Of a stretch of 64,000 nucleotides of DNA, positions 1-13,862 are shown in pieces (positions within the stretch are counted from its first letter, which is position 1; every line of letters begins with the position of its first letter). A program made the position numbers and the translations under genes. The notes beneath the pieces were generated by a model. The model worked only from the letters and a program-made list of their open reading frames with translations, was not told where the DNA came from and made no database searches. Origin of the DNA: Stropharia rugosoannulata (Eukaryota; Basidiomycota; Agaricomycetes; Agaricales; Strophariaceae); the NCBI GenBank assembly GCA_028532985.1, contig JANCIK010000001.1, positions 4,216,001-4,280,000 on the forward strand. Reading direction: 5' to 3'.

Positions 1-611
1 GTGTATATTGAGACGTCGGCAGAACATCCCTTTTGCCTCAACTCCGACGGCGCTATGTCCTCTCCCCTATGGGCTATACTCTTTCTCCTATCTGCTCGGG
101 ACCGTGGACCTCACAGCGAGACATCTCAGACGCTACTATTCGAACTTCTGACACTGCAACTTGATCTCGAATCTTCAGGTATTGGGGATAATGAAGATAT
201 AGACACAGACACGGACTCGAGCCCTTGCATCATGGATGACAGTGAAAACATTAAACCCTATATCTCTGAACTCGGGGAACCCAGAGACCCTGCTCAACAC
301 GTTCTTCTCAGCATCTGTCGCCTCGCGGTGCAACTGTGCACCTATCGGAAAGCGAATAGTGGGCCGAAGGGATATACCAATGAACAGCTCTACGACATTC
401 TCGATTCGGATGAGGTACGACGCCTGTCTCTGCCTAACGTATATCAGCGCTAACATTTATGCTTCTTTCCAAACAGTACGGAGACGGCAGCGAGGGGAGA
501 CGTGTGAAAATGGCCGCATCGCTACTTATTGGGGAACGGTCTATCCTAGACGCGTGTGCCTCTTCCTGGACCGTAGTCGCTCATGCCGTTAAGGGGACGG
601 TGCAGACATGA
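1..611 (+). CDS. 3' part of an unidentified gene (5' end outside the window)
   Basis: An open frame runs in from base 1 and is continued by a second exon after an intron at about 415-476 (donor GTACGA, branch-like GCTAAC, acceptor AACAG). The frame then stays open to a TGA at 609-611. A donor at 439 would also keep the frame but gives an unusually short 38-nt intron, so 415 is preferred. The visible C-terminal part, about 180 residues, has a hydrophobic stretch near its start (LWAILFLLSA), an acidic Asp-rich patch and a helical Leu-rich segment. I do not recognise the family. No start codon can be assigned because the gene begins upstream. The model rests on the open frame and the splice signals only. 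Confidence 0.55.
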
Positions 612-1776
612 ACGTTTGAACTTCAATACCCTCAAACAACATATTACATGCGCATGATCCGCTTCAGTATCAGCATGGCACCCACAACTTACGAGTACTT
701 GTAAAAGGGTCTAAATATGTACAGGTTCGTCAGGGTTTGTCTGTAATAGCACCCAAAATAGCATGTATGTATCGTCCATGTGGCATTTGTCAAGCTGACA
801 TCATGTATCAAGGAAGTATGTATTGGTGTGGTTGTCGAACTGCCATCATGCATCACGAGTGATTAATTCAACGACAAGTATCGTTCATTTTTCGTGTTCG
901 AACACAGTAATATTGGTAACCCTTCCATTGATCTCCTACGAAAAAGGGCTTTCTGCATTCTCGCCTGTACTGCAGCAGTACTAAGGATATAGGTGGACAT
1001 GCTCTTACAGCATGGATGCGCAACCCTCGAGCCTACTACAACACAGCCCATTGTTAGGTGGTTGGGCATAACCCAGCACTGTACCAACTCCATGGACATG
1101 AAAAAGCAAAGAAAAGCGATGACAATCACACAGTAGAACTGATTTAGAACGGACTTTGCCATAGCAAATAAATAACTCACTCGAGGGTAAGGACTCATAA
1201 TATTGATCTCCGACGCGCACTGCCACTCTGGTCCGAATAGAACAGATATACGCACATGTAACGCTTAATCTTAGTTCAATCGATACAGTCAAAACGCAGT
1301 CAATACATAGTACCCCGGCGAATGTGGGAAGCGTATAAAGAAACTCCATGAGAACCATACAAAGCATGCATACAAAAATAACACGACAACACTAAAAAAG
1401 AGGTGATTACAACAGAGAGAGAAAATGCAAGAAGTAGGTTGTGTTTAGAGTCCGCTGGGTATGTGCACCCTGTTACCAGTGTACTCCCATAAATATGTGG
1501 CTCTTCCGGAGGGGGAGGTCGGGGTGCATGGCAGCGCCTTGGAACCAATGTCAGGTAGCCAGAGACGCAGGAGTCGTTATTATCCCAGATAGATCCGGTG
1601 AATGCGAAGTAGGGTGGAGTAGATACGGATGTGTTGCAGCGAGATAGTCGGGCACCAGTATAGGTATAGCGTACATGGTGAATGATGAAATTCGTAGTCC
1701 GTCAGCGTGATGTTTGAGCACTTGTTCGTTGAGTGGGTCGATGGCTATAGGCCAAACCGCGACATACGGGAGTCGT
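612..1776. other. intergenic region, no gene seen
   Basis: This spacer lies between two converging 3' ends (the partial gene on + and the PKA gene on -). Overlapping short frames on both strands lack splice continuation and look random. It probably contains the two 3' UTRs. Confidence 0.6.
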
Positions 1777-3197
<1,421 letters not shown>

Positions 3198-4210
3198 GAA
3201 GCAGTGAGTAGCGAATGAGTCTGGGTGGTCAAGGAGACAGGATGTGGAACGAAAGAAAGAAAAGTGGCGATTGTGATTTCGCTACTCCCGTTCATTGTTA
3301 TCCAAAGACGTCACGTGAAGAATACAATGGCACTGTGTTACGCGGTCACAGTCACTGATCTTGACAGCGGCTTTTGCGTGGCGGTGTCGCATAAAAACAA
3401 GGACTGCCATCGCTGGAACAAAGCTGGTTTGACGGCATCCACCAATGCTCACAGCTCCAAATTTGCGTTGCAATATTCGCTCAATGCTGAGTTGATGGCA
3501 AGTCCTTGTGCTGTTTCCCGCCGCGCCCTCTTGACAAGAAGATTTGATCAACTTGCCAATGATTTTGGAATGATATACGCCGTTACGCTTTGGTTACGCT
3601 AGCTGGTGCATCTAGTGTTACGTTTCAGCCCCAGTTCGTGTTCCGTCAAGACAAATTAAAGAGTGCCTCTCAAGGTTGTCGATGACTTCATAGTTGCTCG
3701 ATACGGAAATTTTAATTCCAATTATGGCCAATTGGTTTCATTTTAGACAAACAGCGCGCAGTTGCAAAATGTAAACAACAAACACGCACCAGCTGGTTAA
3801 TATGTCGATCAGAACATTGAGAAAACGTTGGCAGTTACTAAATCGTACACATGTAATCCATCAAAAGTACGGGGCTACTAAAGAAATTATGAGGAGGATA
3901 TTATAAAAGGGCGACAGACTGTCTCGATGCCAGTAGTACTGGTAAAGGGTGAAGTGTACGTATCCAAGTTATTCAAAACCGGAGCAAGTCGGTGAACGGA
4001 GTTGCGCGTGTTTATTTGGACTTGTTACAGCTACATAAATCACCGAGACTTGCCAGCAACCTGCGAGGACTCCTATACAACCGCTTACAATCTGAAAGTG
4101 TATACCAGTATTCCTGGACCCGCTCAGCAGGTCATCACATCGAAGAGTGTCAAGGAGAACACCCAGAAAACACAGTGGTTCGAAATTTGAAAACTTAGCA
4201 CCTACGGGCC
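3198..4210. other. divergent intergenic region between PKA and dynamin A
   Basis: The two flanking genes point away from each other, so this stretch of about 1 kb should hold both promoters. Open frames such as 3225-3602 on + show no family resemblance, and an opposite-strand frame overlaps them. No certain regulatory motif was identified. Confidence 0.5.
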
Positions 4211-7165
4211 ATGCTTCCAGAGGAGTCACCATTGAATACAACGCGTACCTCAAGTAAGCATAAACGACAGTCGACACAGAAACCATTTGCTTCCCAGCAT
4301 GCTGAGGTTCCTGCAGCAGAGCCGACAGGCCACGTCGAAGTCGGCCTGGCAAACCCGCAGCTCGGTCAAGGCCGCCGTAGCACTCTGGATCTCGTGAACA
4401 AGCTTCACAATACTGGGTATGTTTTCTTGCATACATTGCACGCGTAAATAATTGACATTGACCAATGACAGAGTTCAAGTTGACATCGACTTACCTCAAA
4501 TTGCAGTCATTGGGTCCCAGAGTGCCGGAAAATCCTCTCTCATCGAGTCAATCTCTGGAATAAACTTACCTAGAGCTGCTGGGACGTGTACGCGGTGAGT
4601 ATATGTGTTGAAATATGTCACCTTTTCAATGTTGAACAAAACATGCGCCCAGATGTCCAACGGAATGCAGGTTGTCTCGCAGCAATACTGCATGGCAATG
4701 CATCGTCTCGCTGCACTTCATAACCGATGCGGCAGGCCAGCCTTTAGGACAGGCACGGAATGTCACTTTTGGGCCAACCATCTACGACAAATCCCTGGTC
4801 GAAGACCGCATCCGACGCGCTCAACTAGCCATCTTGAACCCAAATCTGTCCCCAGACACGTTCCTTTCCGAGAAAGGCGACAACACGAAGGAGCACGAGG
4901 GCCAGTTGAGTTTCTCGCACAACTCGGTGACGCTGCAGATTAGCGGGCCAGAGGTGGCAGATCTGTCGTTCTGCGACTTGCCTGGTACGTCGCGGAATCT
5001 ATATAAGTCTGGACGCGACGCGACGCGTGTTCTTCTCACAGGTTTGATCGCTAGCGTCAGCAGCAATCGCGGCAGCGGCGACGACATCGGTCTTGTTGAG
5101 AGTCTCGTCACCTCGTACATCAAGAAGCCTAGCTGCATCATCCTTCTGACCGTTGCCTGCGAAAGTGATCAGTGTATATGCTTTCTCGTCTCACATCTGT
5201 ACTGACGAGGCTTTTCAGCTGACTTCGAAAATCAAGGAGCTCACCGCCTCGCTAAGCAATATGACCCTCACGGAAAACGTACAATCGGTGCGCATATACT
5301 CGAACGTTATGTGTCATCAGTGCTCATTCTATCGTACCATAGGCGTTCTCACAAAACCTGATCGCATACCCATTGGTGAAGAGGCGAATTGGCTTCCATT
5401 CATCAGAAATGAGAAGGAGACGTTGGAGAACAACTGGTTCTGTGTAAAACAGCCGTCATCCAACGACCTCAAAAAGAACCCAACCTGGGAGTATGCGCGC
5501 CGAAAGGAAAATAACTTCTTTTCGAGTAAGGCTCCCTGGTGTAATTTGGAGAGCATATATCAGAAGTATCTGCGCACCAGCAACCTGGTAGGGAGGCTTA
5601 GCGCCGTTCTGTCTGGCCTTATTTCAAAGCGGTACGGTTCTACATCTCACTTACTATCAACTGATCGACTGACTTCGCGGACCACTATAGACTTCCTCAA
5701 ATCCAAGACGAACTTGAGAAATCTATTCTGAATACGCGCAACCTCTTATCGAAGCTTCCGAGGGAGCCGTCTTCTGATCCACGCGGCGAAATAACAGCCC
5801 TGTTGCACAAGTTCGCCAGCGACATCGACCTTCATATCAGGGGTGTTTCTGACGCCTCAGAAGCCGGACTGATCCAGGCAATTCGTCCTGCACAGGAGCG
5901 TTTCCGATCAGCTATTCGTTCTACCGCGCCCAAGTTCCGTCCCTTTGAGAGACGAGATGCGGGAAAGAAACATCTCCGCGCTGCCGCTTTTTTGAGGACT
6001 GAGGAAGGAGACGTACCAGAGGGTGAGGCTAGCGAGGACGAGCCAGAAGTAGTATGGGTTGATGAAGTGGAGGGCACCGCCAGCCGGAAGCGGAAAAAGC
6101 GCGACTCGAGTGCAATTTATATAGATGAGGTGCTGGAACATGCTCATAGGTAAGTGGACCCAATCGCCCTGCAGCAATTCACCTTTGATCTATTCTTCTA
6201 GAGCGCGTGCTCGTGAACTCCCCGGGAACGTCCCGTTCCTGGTACAGAAAACACTAATCGACAAAGTCATCAAGGAATGGCAAGCTCCCGCGCATATACT
6301 TTGCAAGACTGTACACAGTACTGTGCTGGAGTACTTCAAGGTCCTAGTAGAAAAACATTTTAAAGAGTTTGGACAAGGTCACCTCGAGCACCGGGTAAAG
6401 TAAGTTTCTACTCCGCCTTTACTATGTGTGCAACGATAAACTGTTATGCTAGGTCAATCATGCAACAGCATATGAAGGCACGTCTTGAGAGTGCTGAGAA
6501 ATCAGTCGCATGGTTGCTTTCTCTTGAGGACCTGCCATTCTCGCTCAATACACATTACTTAGCTGACTACAGAAGCAAGTTCCTCGCATACTACAAGGGC
6601 TCGCGGGAGGAGTATAACCGTACTGATCTCATAAATGCCATTCGTGAATATGAGAAGCCTTCCTCTTCCCGCCAGAAGAAGGGAGGAATATGGACCCCTC
6701 CTGACTCCAGCCCCGAACCAACGGCGATATCAAAAATACTGGGAGGGCTGGCAGAAATTGGGGTCAATGTCAAGCCTGAGGACCTAGCTAAACTTCTCCC
6801 ACCCGACCGCATGGAACCAGCTCTCGTTATCATGGCTGATGTCCGCGCGTACTTCCAAGGTTTGTCAGGGTTCTTCAATTAGAGTTTAAGCTTCAAATGC
6901 TTATGTCTGGAGTCTCGCAGTGGCGTATAAACGCTTCGCGGACATCGTCCCGCTGGCTATTGATCGCGAGCTTGTTCGAGGAGCTGCGGCCGATGTCCTC
7001 CAGGTTCTCAACTCCAACCTGGGAATTAATGGTGTTGAGGGGACTCGTCTATGTAAGGAGATGGCGCAAGAGAACCCCCAGGTTTCCGACCGCCGCACCG
7101 ACTTGTTGAAGAAATTGGAGCGTCTAGAGTCTGCGAGCGAGGAGCTGCTCTCCATCGGCGCATGA
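4211..7165 (+). CDS. Mx-like dynamin GTPase, copy A
   Basis: Ten exons (4211-4416, 4472-4594, 4653-4984, 5042-5164, 5219-5287, 5343-5631, 5691-6149, 6202-6399, 6453-6859, 6921-7165) give 816 residues in a continuous frame. The order is a 65-residue variable N-terminus, the dynamin GTPase domain, the middle/stalk region and a C-terminal GTPase effector domain. GTPase motifs: P-loop GSQSAGKSS (about 83-91), [14 protein letters not shown] (about 218-221) and TKPD (about 288-291). There is no PH domain and no proline-rich tail, which matches the Mx/Dnm-type layout rather than classical endocytic dynamin. A basic Lys/Arg stretch follows an acidic patch in exon 7. The family assembles on membranes and hydrolyses GTP to remodel them. 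Membrane target and function are not evident here. Copies B and C lie at 56-63 kb. Confidence 0.93.
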
Positions 7166-7315
7166 CATAGAGCAGATTACGGGTTTCCCTTAGTTTTCCC
7201 CTAAGTATGTTACCTTACTATCTAATAATATTCTGACTAAACCTATCTCTCTGAGAGTGAGTAGCTGCTATGCGGCAAGTCTTGACACGATTGGAATAAG
7301 ATAAATTACATAAAG

Positions 7316-7794
7316 ATGAGCCATAGTGACCCACAAAGCCCGTGTCAAGATATGGCGCAGTCCCTCGCACAGAAACTCTCCATAGCCGACCTCATTATCC
7401 GCAAACCACCTGCGGAGCCACCAATATGTTACAACGCGATGATATATAAAGCAGCTGAACATCGCCTAACGTCCATATTCTTCACCACTAAAACACCACA
7501 ATTTTTCCGACTTAAGCCCCAATCAAACGCGAGGAAGCCTCGCAACCCTTACAGGTAAAAATCGTGATTTTTAACATCACTACTGAGAAATGGCAGACAC
7601 TAATTAGTTACGCAGGTTATGCTCCCCAAGAAGAGAAGGTCAACGCCCGGCAATTCTTGAAGGAGAACGAATGGAACCATGGATACTCTATTGACTCGGG
7701 ACGCAGTCGGCCCATTAACCAAGATGCGGGGCGCGGTACAGAGAATGCTGCCTCCTCAGATTACATTGCAAGCGACGAAGGCCATCCAGAGTAA
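7316..7794 (+). CDS. small hypothetical protein, tentative two-exon model
   Basis: An ATG frame (7316-7554) joins across an intron (7555-7607, donor GTAAAA, acceptor ATTAG) to a second open frame ending at TAA 7792-7794, giving 141 residues. At the end a strong GTAAGT donor overlaps the stop, so a further exon after about 7850 is possible. The protein is hydrophilic, without a signal peptide or a domain I recognise. It lies 150 bp downstream of dynamin A. Support is only the joined frame and the splice signals; it could be non-coding. Confidence 0.35.
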
Positions 7795-8104
7795 GTAAAC
7801 CATATGTTCATACCATTAATAAAAAGTAACATATTACATTCCATTCATAAAGACCCCAATGTCTCCGACGAAGCCAGGGATCACACGAGTAACATTCTAG
7901 ATGAAGCAGTTGGTATCGAAAGAGAAGTGTAGTACTGGTAGGGCTAATCTTAAATTTCAAGAAAGAGAGATTTAGGAGCGGTGTACCTTTAGTTAAGTGT
8001 GCTATACTTATTATGTATAATACCATTGTTTAAATGTGTCCAATTCTGCGAGCTATGCAGTATCTGCAAAGTGAGAGATAGGCACTAAGAAGAGGTCCGT
8101 CTGT
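7795..8104. other. intergenic, AT-rich, no gene seen
   Basis: This 310-bp convergent spacer is AT-rich. It probably contains the 3' UTRs of the tentative gene on the left and the 7TM gene on the right. Confidence 0.5.
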
Positions 8105-9472
8105 CTAACACTGCGCCATCTGGCAGTTACTTTCACCCATTCTTGAGAACAAACCTAATTCCCCAGCTATAGCATCAGACGAAACGTAAGAATCTAATAT
8201 TTCCGTCAGGGTCAGGTGGGTCGTAGACCTTGTTTTTCTCAAGGTTGTTGTCGTTGTAGTGTCTGTGTGGTCTCCTTGTCTAGTTCCTACTGACACAGAA
8301 GTTGCGCGTCCATTTGAAACTGGCACACCGGTGCGACGAGTAACGCGTTCCTTGGTTTCTGAGAGTTTCTGCTTCGTTCTTCTCCTTAGAGTTCGCAGTC
8401 TCGACGACATGACGATCAATAGATTACACACAAGTAGAGCCACCGGCGCCTTTTTCGAAAAATGAATAAATAAAACTCGGCATTAGATGTTCGAAAAGGG
8501 CATAAAAAGAACAGTTTACGAACCAATAACTGGCACAACATTATGCCAATTGCTTCAAGATGAATCATCGAGTAGTACTTCAATGATACCAATATGATAG
8601 GAATGATACATGGCGCCATCCCAGTTCCAAAGGCAAAGAAAATCGCTCGCCTCTCCGCACGGCAGAGCTTCACCTTGCGGAATACGTATATTGGCGCTAG
8701 TGCTATCGATGAGTCGTACGTCAGATTCCCTATATGGAATTGCTAGTAAGTTTTGTACTGTAACGGACTAACTTTGTCACTGGGCTGCAAAGACACACCT
8801 GCACTGATGATACGGAGCATGATAGGGCCGTCTGGAGCTTGCGGGCACAGTGGAAACTTGAAAGATGTACCACGATTCTTGTAAACGCAGCTGTACGACG
8901 TAGAAGCTATAGACGTGGCGAACATCAAGGCGGAAAACATAGTAAGGCCTGCATAGATGTGTCTGGGTTGGGAGCGCGGTGGAAATATTCGCATCAGGCC
9001 GAGTGAGAGAACTGCTCTTGAAGACCTGAGATTTATATGATAAATAAGTCAGCCAGAGATGTATGCCTTGCTTGAAATTAGGCTGACCAAAGAATCATTG
9101 AAGCAGGGAAGACGGTTTTCCACCAGTTTGTGACTAGCCAGTCAATCCGAGCCGAGTACATAAGTGACGGGCGAAGTAACCGTACAATCCGTTTCTTTAC
9201 CTTCCTCTCGAGTCGTGGCCCACAGACAGACCATGTAGTATATGTCGACAGTCAATGGGACTATGACGAGGTAGTCATCCCACCACAGTTTCGATAGCCT
9301 CGAACGAATGAATAGGCGGAGAACGGTGAGGAGCAGAGCAACTGCATGTATGCAAGTGGCAAGCACTTAAAATTGAATGTAAGGATGAACCCAGCATGAA
9401 CATATTGTCACGAGAGTCATTATAGAGCTTACCCTTCCATGATAGAAATGTTTTCAAAGAGACATCATGCAT
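8105..9472 (-). CDS. seven-transmembrane orphan membrane protein (fungal rhodopsin-like/PTH11-like layout)
   Basis: Six exons (9433-9472, 9201-9365, 9088-9133, 8799-9025, 8524-8729, 8105-8449) give 342 residues in one frame. The start ATG at 9472 was chosen because an upstream frame has no ATG and family members begin just before a helix like the one in exon 2. Evidence for the family is the first-helix Arg segment followed by LWWDDY, a run of hydrophobic helices, extracellular Cys residues around SYSCVY and FPLCPQ, and a hydrophilic Ser/Thr/Arg-rich cytosolic tail of about 100 residues. Such proteins are common orphan receptors or transporters in Agaricomycetes. Ligand and role are unknown. 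The exon 3 donor (GTCAGC) is weak, yet the frame requires it. The protein is probably in the plasma membrane. Confidence 0.78.
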
Positions 9473-10036
9473 AGCGAAAGCTCTGCTTGCAATTTCAATT
9501 AGTAGTCCGAGGCTGGGGAGGAGAAGTAATGCATAAAGAGGTCGAAAAGAGAGGGGCGATTGGAGGGGGGGCGACAAGATTAAGGCAAACGCATCCACAT
9601 GATACGTTTTATTTGGAGAACATCTCTGTGGAATCTAGGAAAGGCCATGAATGATGCGTTCCAAATGCAAGTAAGTGCTACATTGAGCAGGTAAGCGCTT
9701 AAACATGCTTTGGCATTTTAGCTCAAGCCGGGATATGCCGGAATGACCGCGTGTATACTCGTAAATCTCCGTTGTGCTTATAATTCTTTCCCCACCCCAT
9801 CATCTCAACATCATCTGTCTTCGCGGCGAAGTTCTATTTCTGAAGAACACATGTTTTGGAGACTGAGTTGACTGTGGGTACTGGGTGATTATCGAAGGCG
9901 ATCATAATTCAGACTGTACATGATCCATGATCAATTTTAGCATACAGAATACGAGAAAAATGATCGATTTACAGGCCCACTCACTTTTCTCATATAATGC
10001 TACGCCTGCAGCACACGTCCCACGCTGCCTTCTCTC
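9473..10036. other. divergent intergenic region between 7TM gene and P450
   Basis: This 564-bp region lies between two genes that point away from each other and should hold both promoters. A leader frame around 9473-9598 on - is open but has no ATG in frame. No specific motif is claimed. Confidence 0.5.
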
Positions 10037-12245
10037 ATGCCACTCCATTCTCAGACTGTCGATATCTTTCTAGCGTTAATCTACGGCTGTGGACTATTGT
10101 CTCCTCTTCTGCTCTTGGCTAGCCTTTACGTTCGCTACTACAGGACGCACAAGTTGTCATACCCACCAGGCCCTCCAGAGACGAGTTTACTACTTGGAAA
10201 TAGAGGTAACTTGCCGGACGAGCGCCCTTGGCTGGCTTACATTGAATGGGCCAATCTGTATAAGAGTGAGTCTCTACCCCGTCAGAATTTGAGAATCTAC
10301 ATGACATTGAAGCTGTTTCCAGGTGATATTCTTCATTTCCGCAACTTTACGGAGCACACAGTTATATTGAACGACTATGAAGACAATGTCGAGCTCCTTG
10401 AAAGACGATCAAGAATCTACTCTGACAGACCTATTTTACCCATGATGGACTTGTATGTGCTATTAGGATTCCTCTTGCATGTTCATCTGTCTCAATGCCA
10501 GATGTCAATGCAGAATGGGCTGGACTGATCTGGTTATAGCTTTTATGCGCTACGGGCAGAGTTGGAGGAGAAATAGACGCATCGCGGACGAATTTCTCAG
10601 GCCAAAAGCTCTAGTACGACACCAATCAATTCAAGTGCGCAAAGTACTTGACTTTCTCTGGGGCCTCCTCAATACACCTGATGATTTCACAAACCACTAT
10701 CAGACGTGAGCGCTTTAGAGCTTATACTACTTAGATAAGCATATAACCAATTATAACAGTCTTCCAGCCGCGGTGGTTATGTCCTCTATGTATGGAATTG
10801 AGGTCGTACCGAAAGACGACTACTTTGTAGGACTCGCCGATCGGGCGCTAAGCAGACTATCCGAAGTAGCACTTCCGGGAAACTCCCTCCTTCATGCATT
10901 CCCCATCCTTAAATATATTCCAACATGGTTCCCAGGCGCTCATTTCAAACGACATGCACTTGAAGGCAAAAAATACGTAATGGAACTGCGTGATATTCCA
11001 CTGGACTTCGTGTTGAAACAAACGGTAAGTACTCCGTAATTTGTATCTAGATTGTAGCACTCGTTGATTGAAGTCTTTTAGAAGGAGGGCATGGCACCGC
11101 ATTGTGTAGCCACCGATCTCTTGCAAACATGTGATTCAAAGGAGAGGTTTGAAGCAATAAGAGATACCGTGGCAACTACCTATGCAGGTGGGGGATTTCT
11201 ATGATTCATGCCTACCAGATACTTGACTTACAGCGCAAATAAACAGCCGGAGCACACACAGTATGTCGATAATCTTATTCACTTTAAGGTTGAAGTAGTA
11301 ATAGCTCCGTCCCTGCAATAGCTAGTGTCCGCATTAGGGACATTTTTCCTAGCAATGGCTTGCTTCCCGGATGCTCAACGTAAGGCTCAAGAAGAGATAG
11401 ACGCCGTTATTGGGTCGAAGAGAATAATCAACTGGGACGACAGACCATCACTGAAATACGTGGAAGCATTGTATAGGGAAGTACTACGCTGGCAACCTGT
11501 TCTACCACTGTCCGTGTTTCACGCAGCGGAGATGGAGGACGTATACAAGGGATACTACATACCAAAAGGTTGGCACTCTCGCAAAAACGATAATTAACGT
11601 ATTGAGAAAAAAGCACACAGGCGCCACGGTGATAAGCAATATCTGGTATGTCCCTTGAATTACACACGAGTACGAGACTTTGATGCAATAGTTACTACAG
11701 GGCAATTTCGCGTGATACAAAGAAGTACTCTGAACCAGAGGCTTTTAATCCAGATCGCTTTTTTGATGAGGAGGGAAAGTTAAATGGCGATACTGTGGAT
11801 TACGCATTTGGATTCGGAAGAAGGTATGAACCGTAGAGTCTGAAGGCCCTATATTCTAACTACACGTTCTTTCTGTCCAACGTCAGGATCTGTGTCGGAA
11901 AACATATGGCATCTAATACGGTATGTTATCTGGCAGGATTCCTCCTCAAATTAACAGCAAAATGAATTCAAATTGACTTCTAAGGCATGGCTGGCTCTGG
12001 CTGCAACCTTGCAAAATTTCACTATTGCCAAGAAGAAAGACTCAAATGGCGCGGATGTCCCTATCACCGGGGAATATACTGATGGCCTCATCATGTAAGT
12101 CCAATGCCAGACATTCCGCTCACAACGAGTCTAATGCCGAAAACGCAGTCTTCCGCTGCCATTTGACTGCTCCGTTACATGCCGCTCTTCTGATGCGCGT
12201 ACCAACATCATGAGTGCAGCTAGCATGCGATCCGAGCAAGAATAA
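10037..12245 (+). CDS. cytochrome P450 mono-oxygenase
   Basis: Twelve exons (10037-10265, 10323-10452, 10514-10705, 10760-11024, 11082-11187, 11247-11260, 11322-11568, 11621-11645, 11701-11823, 11887-11920, 11985-12094, 12149-12245) give 523 residues in frame. It is an ER-anchored haem enzyme: an N-terminal hydrophobic helix (about 10-33) is followed by the proline hinge YPPGPP. The I-helix motif reads AGAHT, with His where Asp or Glu is usual. The K-helix ExxR is EVLR, and the PERF-like segment is FNPDRFF. The haem-binding loop is FGFGRRICVG with its Cys ligand. The I-helix core sits on a 14-nt micro-exon. It resembles fungal P450s annotated as O-methylsterigmatocystin oxidoreductase-like, but the substrate cannot be inferred. 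No secondary-metabolite core enzyme lies nearby. An MFS transporter is 2 kb downstream. Confidence 0.94.
11247..11260 (+). other. 14-nt micro-exon encoding the P450 I-helix motif
   Basis: The acceptor AACAG ends at 11246 and the donor GTATGT begins at 11261. The 14 nt between complete the residues AAGAHT and restore phase 0 for the next exon at 11322. Without it the I-helix and the downstream frame are lost. Confidence 0.75.
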
Positions 12246-12728
12246 TTTCACCTCAAGTTCCTCGTTGCTGCTTACTTTTGGGCGCCTATTGAAAGTTGTC
12301 CATTATTGTCGACAACATTATGATCCGATAAGCCCACGTGTATTCGATTTACGTTGCCGTGATTGTTGAATTTTCCACGTTTCGTATGCTCCGCCACCTT
12401 CTAGAGAATCCAAAGCAGAAGCTGCATGGAGCTCCGCTTCGGCCGTACAAGAATATAAGGCGCTCTTGTGTACAACTCTCCCAATTCCCTCAAAAGATGC
12501 TCACTGAAGGATTATCTCTTCCATTCTGAGAATTACATGCTTCCAAGTGTACCCTTCTCACTTCCAGGAGTGTCCCTTTGAGATGTCTATTCTGAAGATC
12601 AGTACGAGATGTTACAAGCTTGCTCGTGCGGCATCCGAAGAATAACTTGAGCCTCGCGTTTAAATATAAGGGAGCTGAGCCTTTGAGAGGCTGGATAATT
12701 CTGTCCACCTTCGTCCATCTTAGTTCAC
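12246..12728. other. intergenic region, no gene seen
   Basis: This spacer of about 480 bp between P450 and the BTB gene holds the P450 3' UTR and the BTB promoter. A 63-codon frame at 12338-12529 shows no coding signal. Confidence 0.5.
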
Positions 12729-13862
12729 ATGTCTGCAGGAACTAACCAGTACCAGAAACACGAAGATTACTACCTTTCCGACGGTGATCTGTATCTGCTA
12801 GTGCGCTGTATGTTCTCCTATCAACTTCTGTTTATTAATGACGGTCTATCAGGTCGACAACATATTGTTTCGCGTCCACAGCTACTTTTTCATCAGAGAT
12901 TCAAGTAAATTTAAGGAGCTGCTCAGCACGCCCTCCTCCCAAGATCAACCACGCCCAGGATCAAGCAAGTCTAATCCAGTCACGATAGCTAATGCTAGTC
13001 ATTCAGAATTCCGTTCTTTCCTATGGGTAATCTACAATGAGTGAGTGGCTCAACAGACTTTGATCTCGACTTATTCGTTCTAATATAAGAGTCAAGGAAA
13101 TACTCAGATTACAGCTCTGCATCAGTCGCAGAATGGACTTCGATCCTCAAAATTGCGTGCGAGAACCACTTCACAGAAATTCAACTCTGTGCAATACGCG
13201 GTATAGAAGACCTTCCCCGAGTGACTACGATCCAGAAGGTCAAGATATACGAGTCATGTAGGGTCGCTCCTATACATCTTGCTCCCCTATACATCAAACT
13301 GGCAATGCGAGAGGCTCCACCTAGCGAAGACGAGACGATGCAGCTAGGAGAGAAGACGACGCTCAGAATTTTCCGCCTCAGAGAGAAATTACGTTCTCAA
13401 CGCACAAGTGTCAGCTCTGTGGATGAATCCCAGGCTGCGCGTATAGTTTGCGCGCACTTAAACATCGATCCCGCTAGCATGATAGTCCCAGGTGACCATG
13501 TAACGATCCACTGAGTTATAAGATATCCGAATGACTAACGGTATCCCTCCCTCTTTGAGCAGGCCCGCTCAAGAACTCGGACCGCCACGACACTCCGGAG
13601 GAGGCTAAGTCTGGAGGGGGGGTCCCGTGAAGTGTGTATCTACGGCGATGACTTTTTCTTCGGACTGGGAAGGCAGGAGGACCTAATCGACGCTGGTAAT
13701 GTAACTAGAACCCCAGTCTTCTAAAACACGCTTTAATGATCTTGTTATTCAGCATCGACAGAGGAAAATGTCGCTGACGAGGAAAATTCTCCACAAGGTG
13801 AAGCTGGGGAAGTGGTCTTAATTCGGCTCATTTTGAAGAGGTCAAGTATCGCCGTATTCTGA
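12729..13862 (+). CDS. BTB/POZ domain protein (tail probably frameshifted)
   Basis: Exons 12729-12800, 12853-13040, 13097-13491 and 13563-13630 give 240 residues ending at TGA 13628-13630. The BTB fold is seen in the opening SDGDLYLLV segment, LFRVHSYFF, FKELL, and FLWVIYNEKYSDY followed by the helix around EWTSILKIA. These are typical of the large BTB family of Agaricomycetes, which may act as substrate adaptors for Cul3 ligases or in transcription control. A G7 run at 13616-13622 shifts the frame just before the stop. With one G fewer the frame continues through CIYGDDFF and GLGRQEDLID, across an intron at 13696-13752, to a stop at 13860-13862. That continuation looks coding, so I give the full span and flag the break. 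The first donor (GTGCGC) was chosen to keep the BTB core. Confidence 0.78.

Noticed and set aside
3225..3602. 125-codon frame between PKA and dynamin A
   Set aside because: No family features, and an opposite frame overlaps it. It lies in the shared promoter region.
9473..9598. N-terminal extension of the 7TM gene
   Set aside because: The upstream frame is open but has only a GTG and a stop before it. The family start fits the ATG at 9472.
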